Assembly: GCF_043290135.1 (NCBI RefSeq)
Contig: NC_134710.1
Span: forward strand, 201,804,692-201,868,691
Reading direction: 5' to 3'
DNA: 64,000 nt
From: Rhipicephalus microplus
Lineage: Eukaryota > Arthropoda > Arachnida > Ixodida > Ixodidae
Shown: positions 1 to 12,500 of the stretch, one piece after another
Layout of the letters: every line of letters begins with the position of its first letter
Numbering within the stretch: position 1 is the first letter of the stretch
Made by a program: the position numbers and the translations under genes
Notes under the pieces: model-generated
What the model saw: only the letters and a program-made list of their open reading frames with translations
Told to the model about the DNA's origin: nothing
The model's database searches: none

Positions 1-229
1 TGTAGCACGGAAGCAAGATAACCGCTGGTCATTAAGGGTAACTGAATGGATTCCCAAAGAAGGCAAGCGGGTTAGGGGGAGACAGGAAGTTAGGTGGCCG
101 GATGAAGTTAGGAAGTTTCAGGTATAACGTGGCAGCAGAAAGCACAAGATCCGTTTGATTGGTGTATCTTAGGAAAGGTGTTTGCCTTGCAGTGAGCGTA
201 TTCAGGCTGATGATGATCATCATCATCAG
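1..229 (+). mobile_element. 3' end of a LINE (ORF2 C-terminus plus tail)
   Basis: Frame translation gives DNRWSLRVTEWIPKEGKR followed by a basic RGRQEVRW stretch, the kind of C-terminal block seen after the reverse transcriptase in tick LINE ORF2 proteins. It is followed by a short non-coding piece and a GAT-rich tail. Only the last 40 or so codons are in the window, so the element continues to the left. The tail forms a 12-bp-arm palindrome at 206-230. Family assignment is by recall of the motif and was not searched. Confidence 0.55.
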
Positions 230-1071
230 CTTTAATACTCTCACTGAATATGCTCACAGCTGATTGTACAAAAACCAGAAACAAAAGTTGGCAACCACCG
301 TCCATAAAATGAGTCGATTGATGACGATTTTACTGCAAGTCCATCTGCCATGCTTTGATTTGTCTATATTTATTTAGCCAATCATAAATAGATTTTCCTG
401 CTTGGCCGATGTGCAGCCGCCCAAATGTTTCAGTAGTTGTTTAGTTGGCGACATTTTTGTGCATCTGTGCCATACAACGTAACTAAGTTAAAAACACGGT
501 GGCAGTAAGCATACGCCAACAGATCGTGCTCTAAGGGCCCATCGTCTATTAGGTGGTTCATTCTTAAGGTCGTCAACCAACATCAGCCCACTTCAAACAA
601 ACTTGCCAGCGCAGCGCAATCGGCGCCTCACAATGCAGAACCAACGGGGTTTGATACAGTCTTCAAATGAACCATGTTATTCGGACGCGATGAGTGGAAT
701 CGTGTGGCATATCTTCATAATTTATTGCCTTGATTGCTTGCTGACCCAATCTTTAAAACGTGAAATTTGAACAAATCCATTTTACCTTCGCAGCGCCTAT
801 TCAGGTGCAGTGCACGGATATGGGTGGTGAGCCCTTAAAAACGAATAACCTAGCATGTTGGCCCAGGTGGGTGCGCTTTGAGGGCGTGTGCTTACCATCG
901 CCCTGTTTGCAACTTGGCTTCATCATAAGGCACTGACACAGAGAAAATCTGCCACTCGCGCATGCTAGGTAAAGGTTTGGGTGGCTTTATGGTTTACCGC
1001 ATGTCCCTAATTTGCTATGAATCGTCCTTCCTGGGTAGGCCACCACAATTTTTTTCGCTTCTTCTAACATC
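230..1071. other. Intergenic, nothing recognised
   Basis: Low-complexity-free sequence with no convincing coding frame, tRNA or repeat structure that I can see. Confidence 0.5.
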
Positions 1072-1343
1072 GCCCCGCCACAGTGGTCCAGTGGCTAAGG
1101 TACTCGGCTGCTGACCCACAGGTCGCGGTATCAAATCCCGGCTGTGGCGGCTGCATTTCTGATGGAGGCGGAAATGTTGTAGGCCCGTGTGTTCAGATTT
1201 GGGAGCACGTTAAAGAACCCCAGGTGGTCAAAATTTCCGGAGCCCTTCACTACGGCGTCTCTCATAATCATATGCTGGTTTTGGGACATTAAACCCTACA
1301 TATCAATCAATCAATCAATCAATCAAACAAACAATCAATTAAA
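1072..1343 (+). mobile_element. Ruka-type tRNA-derived SINE with 12-bp TSD
   Basis: A tRNA-like head has A box GTGGCTAAGGTACTCGG-like and B box GGTATCAAATCCC sequence. It is followed by the conserved SINE body (TTAAAGAACCCCAGGTGGTC, CACTACGGCGTCTCTCATAA) and a TCAATCAATC tail. It is bounded by perfect 12-bp repeats TCTTCTAACATC at 1060-1071 and 1344-1355, which show retrotransposition. The B box carries changes from the consensus GGTTCGAATCC, so internal promoter strength is doubtful. Confidence 0.9.
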
Positions 1344-3404
1344 TCTTCTAACATCATATCGCTTTTCTTATAAAGGTTCGGTTAGTGTGCACAAGTTATG
1401 TATCAGTTCTGGTGTTCAAAATACCTCCTTTACGTCGACTTGGTCCTCTCGAAACGTTAGCTTTCAGGGTCACGGGGGGTCTCTGCTAAGACCACGTTAC
1501 GCAACAGAAAAGGCACGTGTTGTCGGAGATTTCTGCCGTTATACCAGAGACAATGCAAGTAGTAGCGGGCCATGAATCGAAATTCACTGTGACACCTCAG
1601 ATGTCAACGCCAGACATTCTCACCATGGTAGGGGAAGTCTCCAGATGGGTACAAGGTAGTGACCATCAAGGTTGTCCGGGGAAATGTGTAGATGTATATG
1701 GTGTCGCGGTGCAACTGACCAGTACCTCAACCACCAGTGCAGGAAGTTGTTAAAGTTTTAGCAACGCTGCGTGTAACAAGCAAGGCTGAACGAAACAAGC
1801 GCACATGAACAAGTAACACTTAATTTATGATTATTTTATAATGGGCAGCCACGAAGAGATAAAAGGGTTCAATAATAACGAAGCCTTCCATTCTAGAGAA
1901 AAAGATGTGACATTTATGTAGGAAGTAACTGTAGATTACAAGAGGCCATTTCTTGCACCAACTTAAAGTTTTATGGGAACGAGTGTGCTAGCATTTCTCG
2001 CCCAGAGCTGGAAAACCAAATTTGAACTTCACCTTCCACCATTCCAGACTAGAGAATCATCATGCCTCGAATTATTATGAATTATCATTGAATTATCATG
2101 CCTTGTTTCTGGTCGACGCTGAAAAAATAATGTATTACCGCAATTAACGCAGTGTTTCTTGAGCAAGTTGATCCTTTGCGAGAGGCCTGGTACCCGCTTA
2201 CCTTAATGCAGGCGTCATTTGTTAGGCAAATTAAAAAAAACTAAAACAGAAAAAAGAAATATGCATTGTATATCACAGGCAAAGTGATTCTAGTTCAACG
2301 GTTTCAGTGATCCCGTATATGCAAGGCGTTTCCCACAGACTTATAAAGGTAGCGGCTAATTACGGAGTGCTAGTAAATTTTTAGGTAAAAACCAAAATCG
2401 GAGATGTAGGTGCCAAAATAAAGATGTTTGAAGGCTAGGAACAAGCAAATAAAGAGCTTAAGATTAAACAACGGCGTCTGAACCAGTTTATAGTTTGCGC
2501 AAAGAATGTTGTGTGTAACGTTCCTATGACGAGTGACGCGTTTGCGGAGGGCAGACTGGGAAATGCTGCAACACGTGACGAAGTGTAAAAGGTCATCCTA
2601 GTACGAATTCGGCTGCGCATTTCAAGGAATGTGGGTGCACACCTCAGCCTTGCAGCGCTGCCATTTTTTTTCAAACACCAAAACAAAACCACGTGACAAG
2701 TTGTAGTAGCCTTATGGATTGCAAAACTAAAAGAGAAGCGCATTAGCAATCCTTCAATTACCTTATTAGATAACGAAATTTCGCTCCTGTCATCATATCT
2801 TTAATGACGTCTTCCTCTCAATTGTTTTTTAGATGTGCCTTTGAGTATTCTGTGGCTGAAAATGCTGTGATGCGGGGCATTGTAATCACAGAAAAAATTG
2901 TTATCAAGGGTGTTTCAGCTAAAAAGCGCCAATAAATGTATTGATGAGCGCTATGCGTTTCCACTTAGGGTAGTGTTGTTCTAAGCCGTATAAAGCATGT
3001 CAGAATATTTTCGCCATTGGCAAAGCTTGGCTATTAGGAAAATTGCTAATTCAACTTTTTAAATGGGGACTCCAGAGAAAAACCTTCAATACAAAACTTG
3101 AAGGGCTTAACCAGAGATAATGAAATTTCAGTCTGCGGTAAGCGAACTGTGCTGCTAATTTCTTTTCCGTCTTTCTTCAAAATGAACGAATTTCAAAATA
3201 TGCCACGTGATTGCCTTCGTATGGGCGGTGTTTTAGTGCCCTCAAATGTAAGTTCGAAGAATTATCAATACGACTTACACGCGAAGGTCACTTGAACAGG
3301 CTATCGGTGACTACGATAGACGTTTAATGATAGTAAGATGGTACCGATAAAAAAAGTTGCAAAAATTCACAGCATCTCACAGGAGTGAATTATGATGAGT
3401 AAGC

Positions 3405-3405
<1 letters not shown>
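1344..3405. other. Intergenic, nothing recognised
   Basis: AT-rich unique-looking sequence. One 104-codon minus-strand frame at 2435-2749 has no family features I recognise and no splice context that would support it. Confidence 0.45.

Positions 3406-3499
<94 letters not shown>
3406..3499 (+). repeat. (CTGT)n microsatellite
   Basis: Uninterrupted tetranucleotide array of about 23 units. A second array of the same motif is at 38496-38592. Confidence 0.97.
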
Positions 3500-3534
3500 C
3501 ACCATTCTGTCAAACTCCTACTAAACTAAACCAC

Positions 3535-3660
3535 ATGGATGGATGAATGGATGGATGGATGGATGGATGGATGGATGGATGGACGGATGGATGGATGGAT
3601 AAATGGATGGATGGATGGATGGATGGATGGATGGATGGATGGATGGATGGATGGATGGAT
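3535..3660 (+). repeat. (GGAT)n microsatellite
   Basis: About 30 units of GGAT/ATGG with three interruptions (GAAT, GACG, AAAT). It lies only 35 bp after the CTGT array. Confidence 0.97.
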
Positions 3661-3917
3661 ATGGCTGTACCCTTTAGATCGGGTGGTGGCTAACGCCACC
3701 AAGCCGTAATACTTAATGAACCAAAAACTAGATTTATTTTTTTCTTTAAATAGTGAGGTTGAGGACTCGTACTTTGCAGTAAAGGGCATGACCACGCGAC
3801 ACGTGGCCACGCCATCTAGTGATCACTTGACGTACTGCAACAGCGTAGCACCATCTAGTGAGTATAGTGGGAAGTAAGGTGTGGCTCCTACAGAGGAGCG
3901 ACTGAGCCGCAGCGTAA

Positions 3918-4349
3918 GGAGCTTCGCCCCTAAATCTACCCCGAAAAAGCAGCCGCCACGAGCGAATGTGATACGAGACCGCAGGCAGCATGCGATGGAG
4001 CCCCAGCCATTTTTTTTTTCTTTTCTGGCTGACAGCAAGCATTCAACCCCTCCCCATCCATGATGTTTATCGTTACCCCAAAAAGAAAAAAATGCCGGCA
4101 CTAAGTCTAATGCTGCCTGCGGTCTTCTTTCGCATTTTCACGTGGCGGCCACTTTTTCGTTGCAGTTTTTCTTTTTATTTTTATCATTACCCTCCTACAA
4201 TTGCCCAACTTTTGTAGTCACTGATAGCCTGTGCAAGCAGCCTTCATGCGTGAGCAGTCTTTGATAATTCTTTGAACTTACATGGAAAGCACTAAAGACG
4301 CCACAGGTTAAGCGGCATACCCCGCGGTATTTTTTAGGGGCGAAGCTCC
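3918..4349. mobile_element. Possible MITE remnant defined by paired inverted motifs
   Basis: The 17-mer GGAGCTTCGCCCCTAAA at 3918-3934 is repeated as its exact reverse complement at 4333-4349. The motif pair looks like terminal or subterminal repeats of an abundant tick MITE. It is not clear whether these are two ends of one element or single ends of two neighbouring copies facing each other. Sequence between them contains short homopolymer tracts and no coding frame that I trust. Confidence 0.4.
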
Positions 4350-5514
4350 TCTTAGTCTAACCTTGTCCTGCATCAGGTGTAAGTGGCAGTATCTCCCAAA
4401 CAGTATGATAGATGGCGTTGTCTCATTACCATTTCTTCTGTCATTTCTTAGATAGCGTTGGCTCAATAATGTGTGTGCAATAGGACGGACGGACGCACGA
4501 ACTGATGGATAGATGTGTGGACGAATGGAGTGAAGCACGGGTCAAAAAACGGATGGACAGACGCATGGACGCTTTTCCCCATTCATCTTCATTCACTCCA
4601 TGGGTATTCACTCCATGACTATTTTTGGATAAGCGCTACAAGCTTCCCATTAAATTTTCTTGTGTAGAGTCATTATTTAAAATGTTTATTAAGCAATTTA
4701 CTTTAATTGCCGAGGTTGGCGGATCGAAAAAGCATTCTGACGTGTTCTATTCGCAACTACACAAAACGCTCCGTGTGCTGGTAACACTGTGCAAAAAAAA
4801 CAATGATGGCTGCGCCTAACAAGGTCTACGCGGCAATTTCGCTTGGCGCTGTGCTTAAGCTTCTTGGTTTTGGTGTCGGATCACGTTGCTTTGTCGAAGG
4901 CGAAAGTTAGCTCGCCGCGAACCGCCCCATTCTCATCGGCATGAAGGATTTCAATCGCCAAACAGCGGAAATAGTGGCGCTGTGCGTGCAAACATTGAGC
5001 CTCTTCGATGAAGCGCATCAGATGTACTTCAAGTTGAAGAACCTGTCTAGCCAGTGCGAGGTTGAAGAAGGCAATTGCGCGTGTGTAGCGGGCCTCTGTG
5101 AAAGGAACTAGCATTTTGCGCTAAGTCACCACATTGCTACAGGCAAGGTCATAACAGTTCGCGAGGTAACAACGCAGCGACTCGTGCTGCCGATTGCACG
5201 TATCCCGCAACGTTTTAAAAACGTTGGTATCCGGTTGTCGCGTCAAAAGCTGAATGCGCATGCTTTTCACTTGATTACAGAAGAGAGCTACGCCAGGGTA
5301 ACTACATCTTGAGGTAAGGCAAATCGTAGTTTCGATTATAACTTAGTGCTCCTTTCTTTTCGTTCGCGATCCATGTCGTTAAGTTTACAATGAATAAGTT
5401 CGTGTTTTTCTGACCACTCGCTTTTTGGTGTAGGCAGTAGTTCAACGCAGATATATGAACGCACACTGCGTACAATTTGGATGCATGGACATCTTATACA
5501 AGGTGTCCCACGTA
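4350..5514. other. Intergenic; one unidentified open frame
   Basis: 4470-4620 has degenerate GGAC/GGAT repeats. A minus-strand frame of 77 codons at 4881-5114 is free of stops and has balanced composition (TEARYTRAIAFFNLALARQV) but I recognise no family. A transposon remnant is as likely as a gene piece. Confidence 0.3.
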
Positions 5515-6385
5515 ACTTTAGCCAGACTTTTAAAATATGCTGGAACACGTAATTACGACACGACCAAATGCATGATGCTCACCGTTGCCAGGAGTTAGTC
5601 AGACATTTTTCCTGTTCTCATTTTTTATTTAGATCTGTTTAATTAACTAACTTGTGAAGGAGCAAAGAAGGATGAAGATTTCAATGACAAAGTTGTAGAT
5701 CTGTTTTCAAAACTTCCAAATTGATAGTTTTGAACTTTATATCTGTTCAGTATTAGTGTTTTTTCTCCCAATCACAAATGCCCGTGAAGTACAAAAATAC
5801 CACGTGACAAACCCGCTCGCGCGTTGGTGCGCACGATGATTTTAGTGCTCCCTAACGTTCCGCGTACGAACTTCATGCTGCTCTCACAACAGTTTATAAC
5901 AGCGATAAGTAGTCACAGCGGTTATCGTTTTTGTGGCCGATGGCAAAACGTGTTCATCGTAAAGCCGTCACCATTGTTGCGGCCCTGCCGAGACAGCACG
6001 ATGAGGCAAATGCTATGGTCGTTCGTACGCGGAACGTTAGGGAGCACTAGAATCATTGCGCGCACTGGCGCACGAGCGAGTTTGTCACGTGGTAGTTTTT
6101 GTATTTTGCGGGCATTTGTAATTAGCAGAAAAATACTCATACCTAACAGATATAAAATTGAAAACCGTCTAATCGGACGTTTTGCAAACCGATCTACAAC
6201 TTTGTCATTGAAAATTTTTGTCTATCTTCGTTTCTTGAAAAGTTCGATAATTAAACATATCTATTTAAACAATATTTGAGAACACAAAAAATAGTCTGAC
6301 TAACTCCAGGCAACGGTGAGCAACATGCATTTGATGGCGTCATAATTACGTGTTCCGGCATATTTTTAAACTCTGGCTATAAACA
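5515..6385. mobile_element. Foldback (palindromic) element, about 870 bp
   Basis: The two halves are reverse complements around a centre near 5949. For example CACGTAATTACG at 5546-5557 pairs with CATAATTACGTG at 6341-6352, and ACGTTCCGCGTACGAAC near 5855-5872 pairs with GTTCGTACGCGGAACGT near 6020-6037. The outer end contains TTTAGCCAGAC on the left and TCTGGCTATAAA on the right. Arms diverge by scattered substitutions and become poorly paired near the middle. There is no transposase frame, so this is a non-autonomous foldback or long-TIR MITE. Confidence 0.8.
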
Positions 6386-7303
6386 CACGCTAAGTGCTGG
6401 CAACCCTGAAGCGCGCGTTTGTGTGTGAGTACAATACACATTCGAAATCGGAAATGTTCGGGGGAAGAATTGTCGTAATTTATTTCAATAATGGGGAGCA
6501 CTACGACTTGCACAGAAAACAAGCATATGCGAGAAATAGAGTGACACACGTAACGCAAAAAACTTCGTAATGCGTTTGCTTATATAAACGAAACTATACT
6601 CCGTGCTTGGGGGTCCGAATCATGCTTGAAATGCACACGTGTTAAATAAGTGTATACTCACCGAAGAGAATCACGTCGTCGTGAGCGAATGGATTAGAAA
6701 AAACTACCGTATAGACTCCATGATCATCTTTCCAAAGCGTAAGTTTCTGATTAGCGCCCTTCTCAGTTGCGTTGTGCGTCGTCTGCATCCTTCGGGAAGG
6801 TATAGAAGCATGCATGGTCATCTATCCTTCACGATGCCATGCATTGCGGCACACTTCAATTGTTCTTGGACATCGCTTTTCTTTTTCGGGGGTGGGGGGG
6901 TGGGGTGGGGGGCTCGAATGTGCGGTGTGACGAAAATAAAGGAACTATGTGGCCGTTTCTACGCGTGCGCAACGTTGTAACATATCTCCTTTCAAGGTTG
7001 ACCCTGTTGGCGCTGTTTCCAGGCGCAGCCACTAGGCGGCTAATGCTTAGTTGAAGTCACGAATTAGGCTCAGAACAATACTGCGCTAATGGAGACGCGT
7101 AGTGCTCAACTCTTTTTTTATTACTTGGTGCTTTTTAGCTGAAGCACCCTGTATGCGCGAATGATGTGTTGTTTGACGAGATAGCGCTGATTAGGTTGGG
7201 TACTTGAGAAAATGCTTTTTTTAATTAAAACAGTAGTTAGATTGCGCTTGTCTGCGTGTGCTCCCCTTTTGTCCTGTTTGTTACGTGCAACGACGCTGAA
7301 AGA
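6386..7303. other. Intergenic, nothing recognised apart from a G-rich run
   Basis: Short open frames overlap each other on both strands without family features. The notable item is the guanine run at 6888-6912. Confidence 0.4.
6888..6912 (+). other. G-quadruplex-type guanine run
   Basis: Four guanine tracts of 5, 7, 4 and 6 bases are separated by single T residues. This fits the strict G4 pattern with one-base loops, expected to be very stable. It lies in intergenic DNA with no adjacent gene. Confidence 0.75.
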
Positions 7304-7532
7304 TGAATTGATTGACATCCCAAAACCATTCTATGATTATGAGAGATGCCGTAGTGGAAGGCTCCGAAAATGTCAACCGCCTGGAGTTCTTCAATATGCA
7401 CCGACATCGGAGCACATGGACCTACAGCTTTTTCTCATCCACTGAAAACACAGCCACCGCAGCCGGAGTTTGATCCCGCAACCTACGAGTCAGCAGCCGA
7501 GTACCTTAGCCACTAGACCACCACGATGGGGC
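7304..7532 (-). mobile_element. Ruka-type SINE, minus strand, diverged
   Basis: The reverse complement shows the tRNA-like head (GTGGTCTAGTGGCTAAGGTA at the right end) and the SINE body ending near 7304. It has many substitutions in the body relative to the copies at 50966 and 56514, so it is an older insertion. Confidence 0.8.
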
Positions 7533-8464
7533 TAGGAATAATCTGTTCAGAGTAGACCATCTAACAGCATTGCTTGAGTAGTTAATGCTCATCGTTAACA
7601 GCTAGGAAGTTTTGTGCACCCAGGCACAGAGGGTAGACTTGCAGTAATATCGCAGGCACAATTTAATTCAATAGCAACTTCTTAAGTTTTCCTTTCTTAA
7701 TCTTAAGGCGAAAGCATTCATAAACTGCCGCGTGCTAAATATTTTCCGCTTAGCTTTAGACCCTAGAAAGTCAATACCACTTTCATAAATGCAATATTCA
7801 GGACCAAAAACAACGAATGAGATTGCTCAATACGAATAAATCTTCCCGGGGATGCATTGACATGGGTACTTCATTGACGTTTCATCCTCGAGCTGATATA
7901 CCCCTCCTGCCATTCAGTACTTTACGCTCTAACCTGCATGCTGAAACGAGGCATTGTAAGCTCATTTCACAAACGTGGTTTGGAAGTGTTGTGGTAAAGC
8001 GGCAGAGGCCTGCCTGTGTAAACAAGCGCAATATCTATTTTCGTATCATACCCAACCCAGCTACTTGTCTTAAAAACTGAAGGAATTATTATCAGTGAAC
8101 CACGTTAATAAACTGCGATAATTTTATGGCATGCTTATACAGAAGGAGGTAGGAGGTCTCTTACATAGAAGCTGAAATGAACACCCTGCGCATAGTAGTA
8201 CGAATTTTTTCTGACAAACAATGATGGCAGCGCGTAAGACTAACAGGAACTGAATCAATTAGCATACATGATATAATGAGTTTTTCAGCTCATTATATCA
8301 TGTGTCAGTAGAAGTAGAGTGAATGAGTAGAAGAGTTGAAGTATTAACAAGTACAATGATGTCGTAGTCATTAACAGTTAAAACCACACAGGTGCTTTTT
8401 TTTTTCAAAATATAACAAAAAAGGGTGAAGCTTCCACTAAGCAGCGTAGGTCGGCTAACTGCTT
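7533..8464. other. Intergenic, nothing recognised except a hairpin
   Basis: No coding or RNA gene signal. It contains the perfect hairpin listed at 8266-8303 and a poly-T run near 8395-8405. Confidence 0.4.
8266..8303. repeat. Perfect 15-bp inverted repeat (hairpin)
   Basis: ACATGATATAATGAG at 8266-8280 is followed by an 8-nt loop and its exact reverse complement at 8289-8303. It is AT-rich. There is no adjacent gene that it could terminate, so its role is unknown. Confidence 0.85.
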
Positions 8465-8715
8465 AATGAGTCGACACACGCGATATCATTCGGACTCACA
8501 TCGCAAAGTAAGGCTGAGTGTGAGTAAGCCCGAGCGCATAGCAGTCCTTACAGATTGACTACGAGTAAGCCTGGTCGAGAATAATTCTACCGTAGTGAAT
8601 TTGAGTCTGAGTGAGTCCGGTAGGGAAAAATTTCGGTGAGTTCGAGCCTGAGTGAGTCCTAAGCACAAATTATATTTTGCGAGTGAGTCTAAGTGTGCTC
8701 CCCATTTTTCGTCAA
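8465..8715 (+). repeat. GAGT-rich dispersed repeat, copy 1
   Basis: Dense degenerate GAGT/GAGTCC units (TGAGTCTGAGTGAGTCCGGT and similar). The same organisation recurs at 14715-14930 and 15370-15560: GACTCA at the left, a GTGAGT(T/A) core, AAATTTTTCGGTGAG, then GTGAGT and a CCCCA(T/A)TTTTCG end. All three are in the same orientation. Confidence 0.75.
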
Positions 8716-8870
8716 GTTAAGCTAAATATAAAGCCACGCAAGCCTTCAAATAGCAAAAAAGGGTGATTATGAAGACCAGCCTGGTTGCTTCTAATTGGTA
8801 TCTACGCATAAGCTAGGTAATGAGGTTCTTTGTATAGGTTGCTTCTAGGTCACCGCTAGAGTTCACTTAG

Positions 8871-8975
8871 GTGCTACGACGTTATAGCCAAGTTTAAACA
8901 AGTAGCACCACATTATATCCAAGTGCTACGACGTCAGCCAAGTACTACGACGTTATAACCAATCGCTAAGACGTT
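8871..8975 (+). repeat. Short degenerate tandem repeat
   Basis: Four or so imperfect copies of a unit resembling GTGCTACGACGTTATAGCCA, spaced irregularly by about 20-35 bp. No gene overlaps it. Confidence 0.55.
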
Positions 8976-9065
8976 GTATTTAGGCGCATTAACTGGGATA
9001 GTGGTTTGACTCAGGGTGACCCCGAGTATGAGTGAGAGAAAGCAATTGTCAACAAGAAGTCATCT

Positions 9066-9596
9066 TTATTGAGCCAGCTTAGTCATCGCAGTCATTGTGC
9101 TCGTCGTACTCATCATGAGACAAACGTGCTCTAATCTATAGGCTCTTAGAAACTCATCGACCTCGTCCCTGCCATGAAACACTTCGACCATGCTTTCATC
9201 TTCCATCACTATTATTGCTTGTCGTTGCTCTTCTTTCACAGACTCGGATTGTGTTTGATCACTAAGCGACTGTAGCATTGACAAATCAGTCATTGGATCA
9301 TTACATGATGATAGTTTCTGCCTTTGCCGCTCCACAGTGGTGGGATAAATTTTGTATTCTTCTTTTTTAGTGGGTCAGGGAGGATCTGTTTGATGTGAAG
9401 GAGTACAGTTTACAAATGTGTCATGTCGGCCAGATGTGAAGCTCAGCCCCGTATACTGGAAAGAAGTCAATGTTCCTGCGAAATGTCGAAAGCATGAATA
9501 CACAGCCCAAAGCAGAGCTGCATGAATAATCTCGTTGTGCTCCAGTTTTTTGGTGATGGTTTTATTGATTAAGTGGTTTTTACGGAGTGAGTCCAC
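9066..9596 (-). pseudogene. Unidentified open frames, possibly one frameshifted gene fragment
   Basis: Reading leftwards, a 73-codon frame (9596-9375) ends at a stop and is followed at once by a second frame (about 9374-9066) that encodes an acidic Gln/Glu/Asp-rich stretch (VKEEQRQAIIVMEDESMVE). The two lie in different frames and abut within a few bases. This fits one ancestral reading frame broken by an indel plus a stop, or two unrelated chance frames. I recognise no domain. A transposon origin is likely given the neighbourhood. Confidence 0.3.
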
Positions 9597-12500
9597 AAAA
9601 TATGTGCTAAAAAAGAGGCATTTTTCCCCCTAAAAGAGCCTAATACAGAAATAACGAAACTGGGCTGTATTTTCTTGGAATGTTAGGCACCCCTGAAGGT
9701 CTTTCCCATTTAAAACGTTTGTAATCAAAATGTGGTAATTCCTGTAATTCCTGATAATTACATGGGCCCAGAAAAGCAGTTTCTGATCAGATAAGAGCCG
9801 AATGCTGCACCTGTTTGAATCGAACTGTGCGAAATCTGATAAACCAGAACTGCACTGAAAATTGTGATCAAAATAATCAACACGGCTGCATCTATTTTTT
9901 ATTATTCACGTAGTTGCTTTGTTTTCGTGCTTTGGCTTCACGACTGCTTTTTTTTTTCTTTAACGAGTTGGTGCTTACTGAAGGACACAATATTGCATTG
10001 CAAAACTAGAACAGAAAGTCAAACGTCGACTCTCCTACTCCCGCTTGACTGTCAGTGTTTCTTTACGAGTTTTGCGTGAGAGTATCGTATTTTTCCCTTA
10101 AAGAGAGCATATTTGAAAGGAAAAACGACAAATAGAAAGTTATTAGACTCCAATATACTCTTTAAAAAAGACGGGATCTTAAAAGGCTCAGCCTAAAACC
10201 AGCTAACAAGATTAAAGAAGAACTGAATCATTTTTTTATATTTTGAACTATAAATTCCTGAAACTACAATATTCTGCCGACCCTCCAGCACAATGCGCCA
10301 GTTACCAGGAAGGACGGCTTGATCTTAGGGTCAATTTATCGTCATTTTACCTAGGAAAAATAGACGGCACCAACGAAAAGACAATATGACGTTGCTTTTG
10401 TCTCAAGACATTGATACATCGTTCCTTCGCTGCCATTTAAACTACCTTTGCAGGTAAAATTTGCCATCATGAAGACACATAGACGGGGCGGTAATATGTA
10501 AATTTTATGGTTGTCCTTAGTGTGAAAAGTTTCTATGACTGCATGTCATCTTTCATGAAGGTGCCGGAAGATAACGTGCGTGCAATAAAATAATAGTTTA
10601 CAACCACAACAGCGACCATGAGATAATAAATGTAAAGTAGGTGTGCCTATAGAGTGTCGTTATGCTGGCGTCTTTTATTGCTATGACAGGCACTAGTCTG
10701 TCTAATATATCTTGCCACAAGTTGGTGGGATGTTATGCGCTACACCACATACACATGATACAAAGAGCGCGATGATGGACGAAATACATATTCCTCCATG
10801 ACCTTGACATGTGCAGAACTAACAACGTTTATGTCAAACAGCTTGAATATTTTTGAGCTTATGTGAAAGCTCATTGTATATGGCAGCCAGCAACATTTTT
10901 GGTTTAATGGTGGTGTTGGTGTACTGCCCCCGCCGAGAAGTGGGCAAGTTCAATGATTTGAGCAGTCTTGGGCAAATAGACGAGAGGGTTGAAACAGGAA
11001 AGCCAGCATTGGATAAACTGTTTATGACGCTAAATAACCGATGATTGAATAAAGTGATGCTTGAAGTGTGCTATTTATGCAAGGCGAAATTCGTTTCCGC
11101 TCCAGCAACGAGATATCGAGCCGCGAAGACAGGTCATTTCGCAGAGAAACAAACAATGACACCGACCCTCTCGGCGAACCGGCCTGCTTCGTTCCCCCTT
11201 TGCTTCGTAGAGTGAGGCCGTCGAAAAAACCAGTTGCACGTGTAAAAGCGTCATATAAGTGTATAAGTTTTGATCGCGTTGGAAAGAAGAAGCGCTGAAC
11301 AATGAGCTCATGTTGGAAAGCGAGTGGCGCTAGCGAGTACGTCGGCCTTGCTAGGCCTACGCTCGGAGTCGAAAATAAATGTGGGCAGTGGCGATGTATG
11401 TCGCTCGCGAAGACGTAGCTTTGTTGACAATGTTATTTGACAATGAAGTATAACTGTGTGAGCTTGTTTATTTTGTGCGCAATAAAGAGGATAAGATGTA
11501 TTCAGAGTGTGCAAGCTGAGGTGCCGTATGTTAACGGAGACCGAGCACTGATAGCTCGTTCTCCCCAAGTGTTGTGACTCATCGTGCGTCGCACGCCTAA
11601 TCACGAGCCGAATCGCACCATTTGTACAACGCTTCTTAAGGCGTAGTTTCTTCACCGACAATACGAAGTCGGTCAGCCAATGCATGGATGTTATGTGTAA
11701 AGCAAACAGAGTAAACTCCGCTAGGTTGGCATCCAGTCTAGCCTCGGCCACGGTGCACAAGGTCGACCCACGCATGTCTTAGCGTCGGATCGGACTGGAA
11801 CCGATGGAACTTGTATCTATTGTCTCCCGTTTCACTGGTGCAAGCCAATTCATAGGGCAAAAATTGTTGCCATGGTGACAAATTGGAAATCAAATAATTT
11901 TTTGCTGTCTGATGAGCATAGGTATTGTATTCGAACGCATACACGTGCACCATATTCCAAACTCCGCTAGCTCACTTCTCAGGTTCGCTGGATGACACTG
12001 ACCGCATGACCGCACGGCGTGAAGAGATGACCGAGAGGGTGGACGCGGAAGTGCCATTTTTGTGTTTTGGTGCCTGACGTCAAGTTAGTGTTGATGTCAG
12101 CAGGTGCGCCGCGAGAAATATTTAAGATCTAAATAAAATATCTTATCAGAATTTGCTGAGTGTCATACGTGTTCAGAGCCGTCTATGTATACGGGAGATA
12201 TTGTATGGAATAGAAAAGTTGCCTCCGAAAAAAAGGTATCAGTACCCCATTGGGACCGCAAGGCTCCGTCGGGGAATATCCCAATTTCGCTAGTATTTTT
12301 TCATTGCACATTCGAAATCATTTTTCCCCATTTTTATACAAACTAAAGAGCAAAATAATGAAGTTTGAAATAAGTTGACCAAAATACTCTTCTTTGGACT
12401 GAAGATACGAGCCATATACAAAATTTAAGGCTGTGTAGCGGTGACAGTGGATTTTGTAGCTTTTAAGCTACATGTAGGCTTGAGGCATTTTGGTGAGACA

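Noticed and set aside
3526..3810. Ile-His-Pro-Ser repeat protein
   Set aside because: Translation of the GGAT microsatellite.
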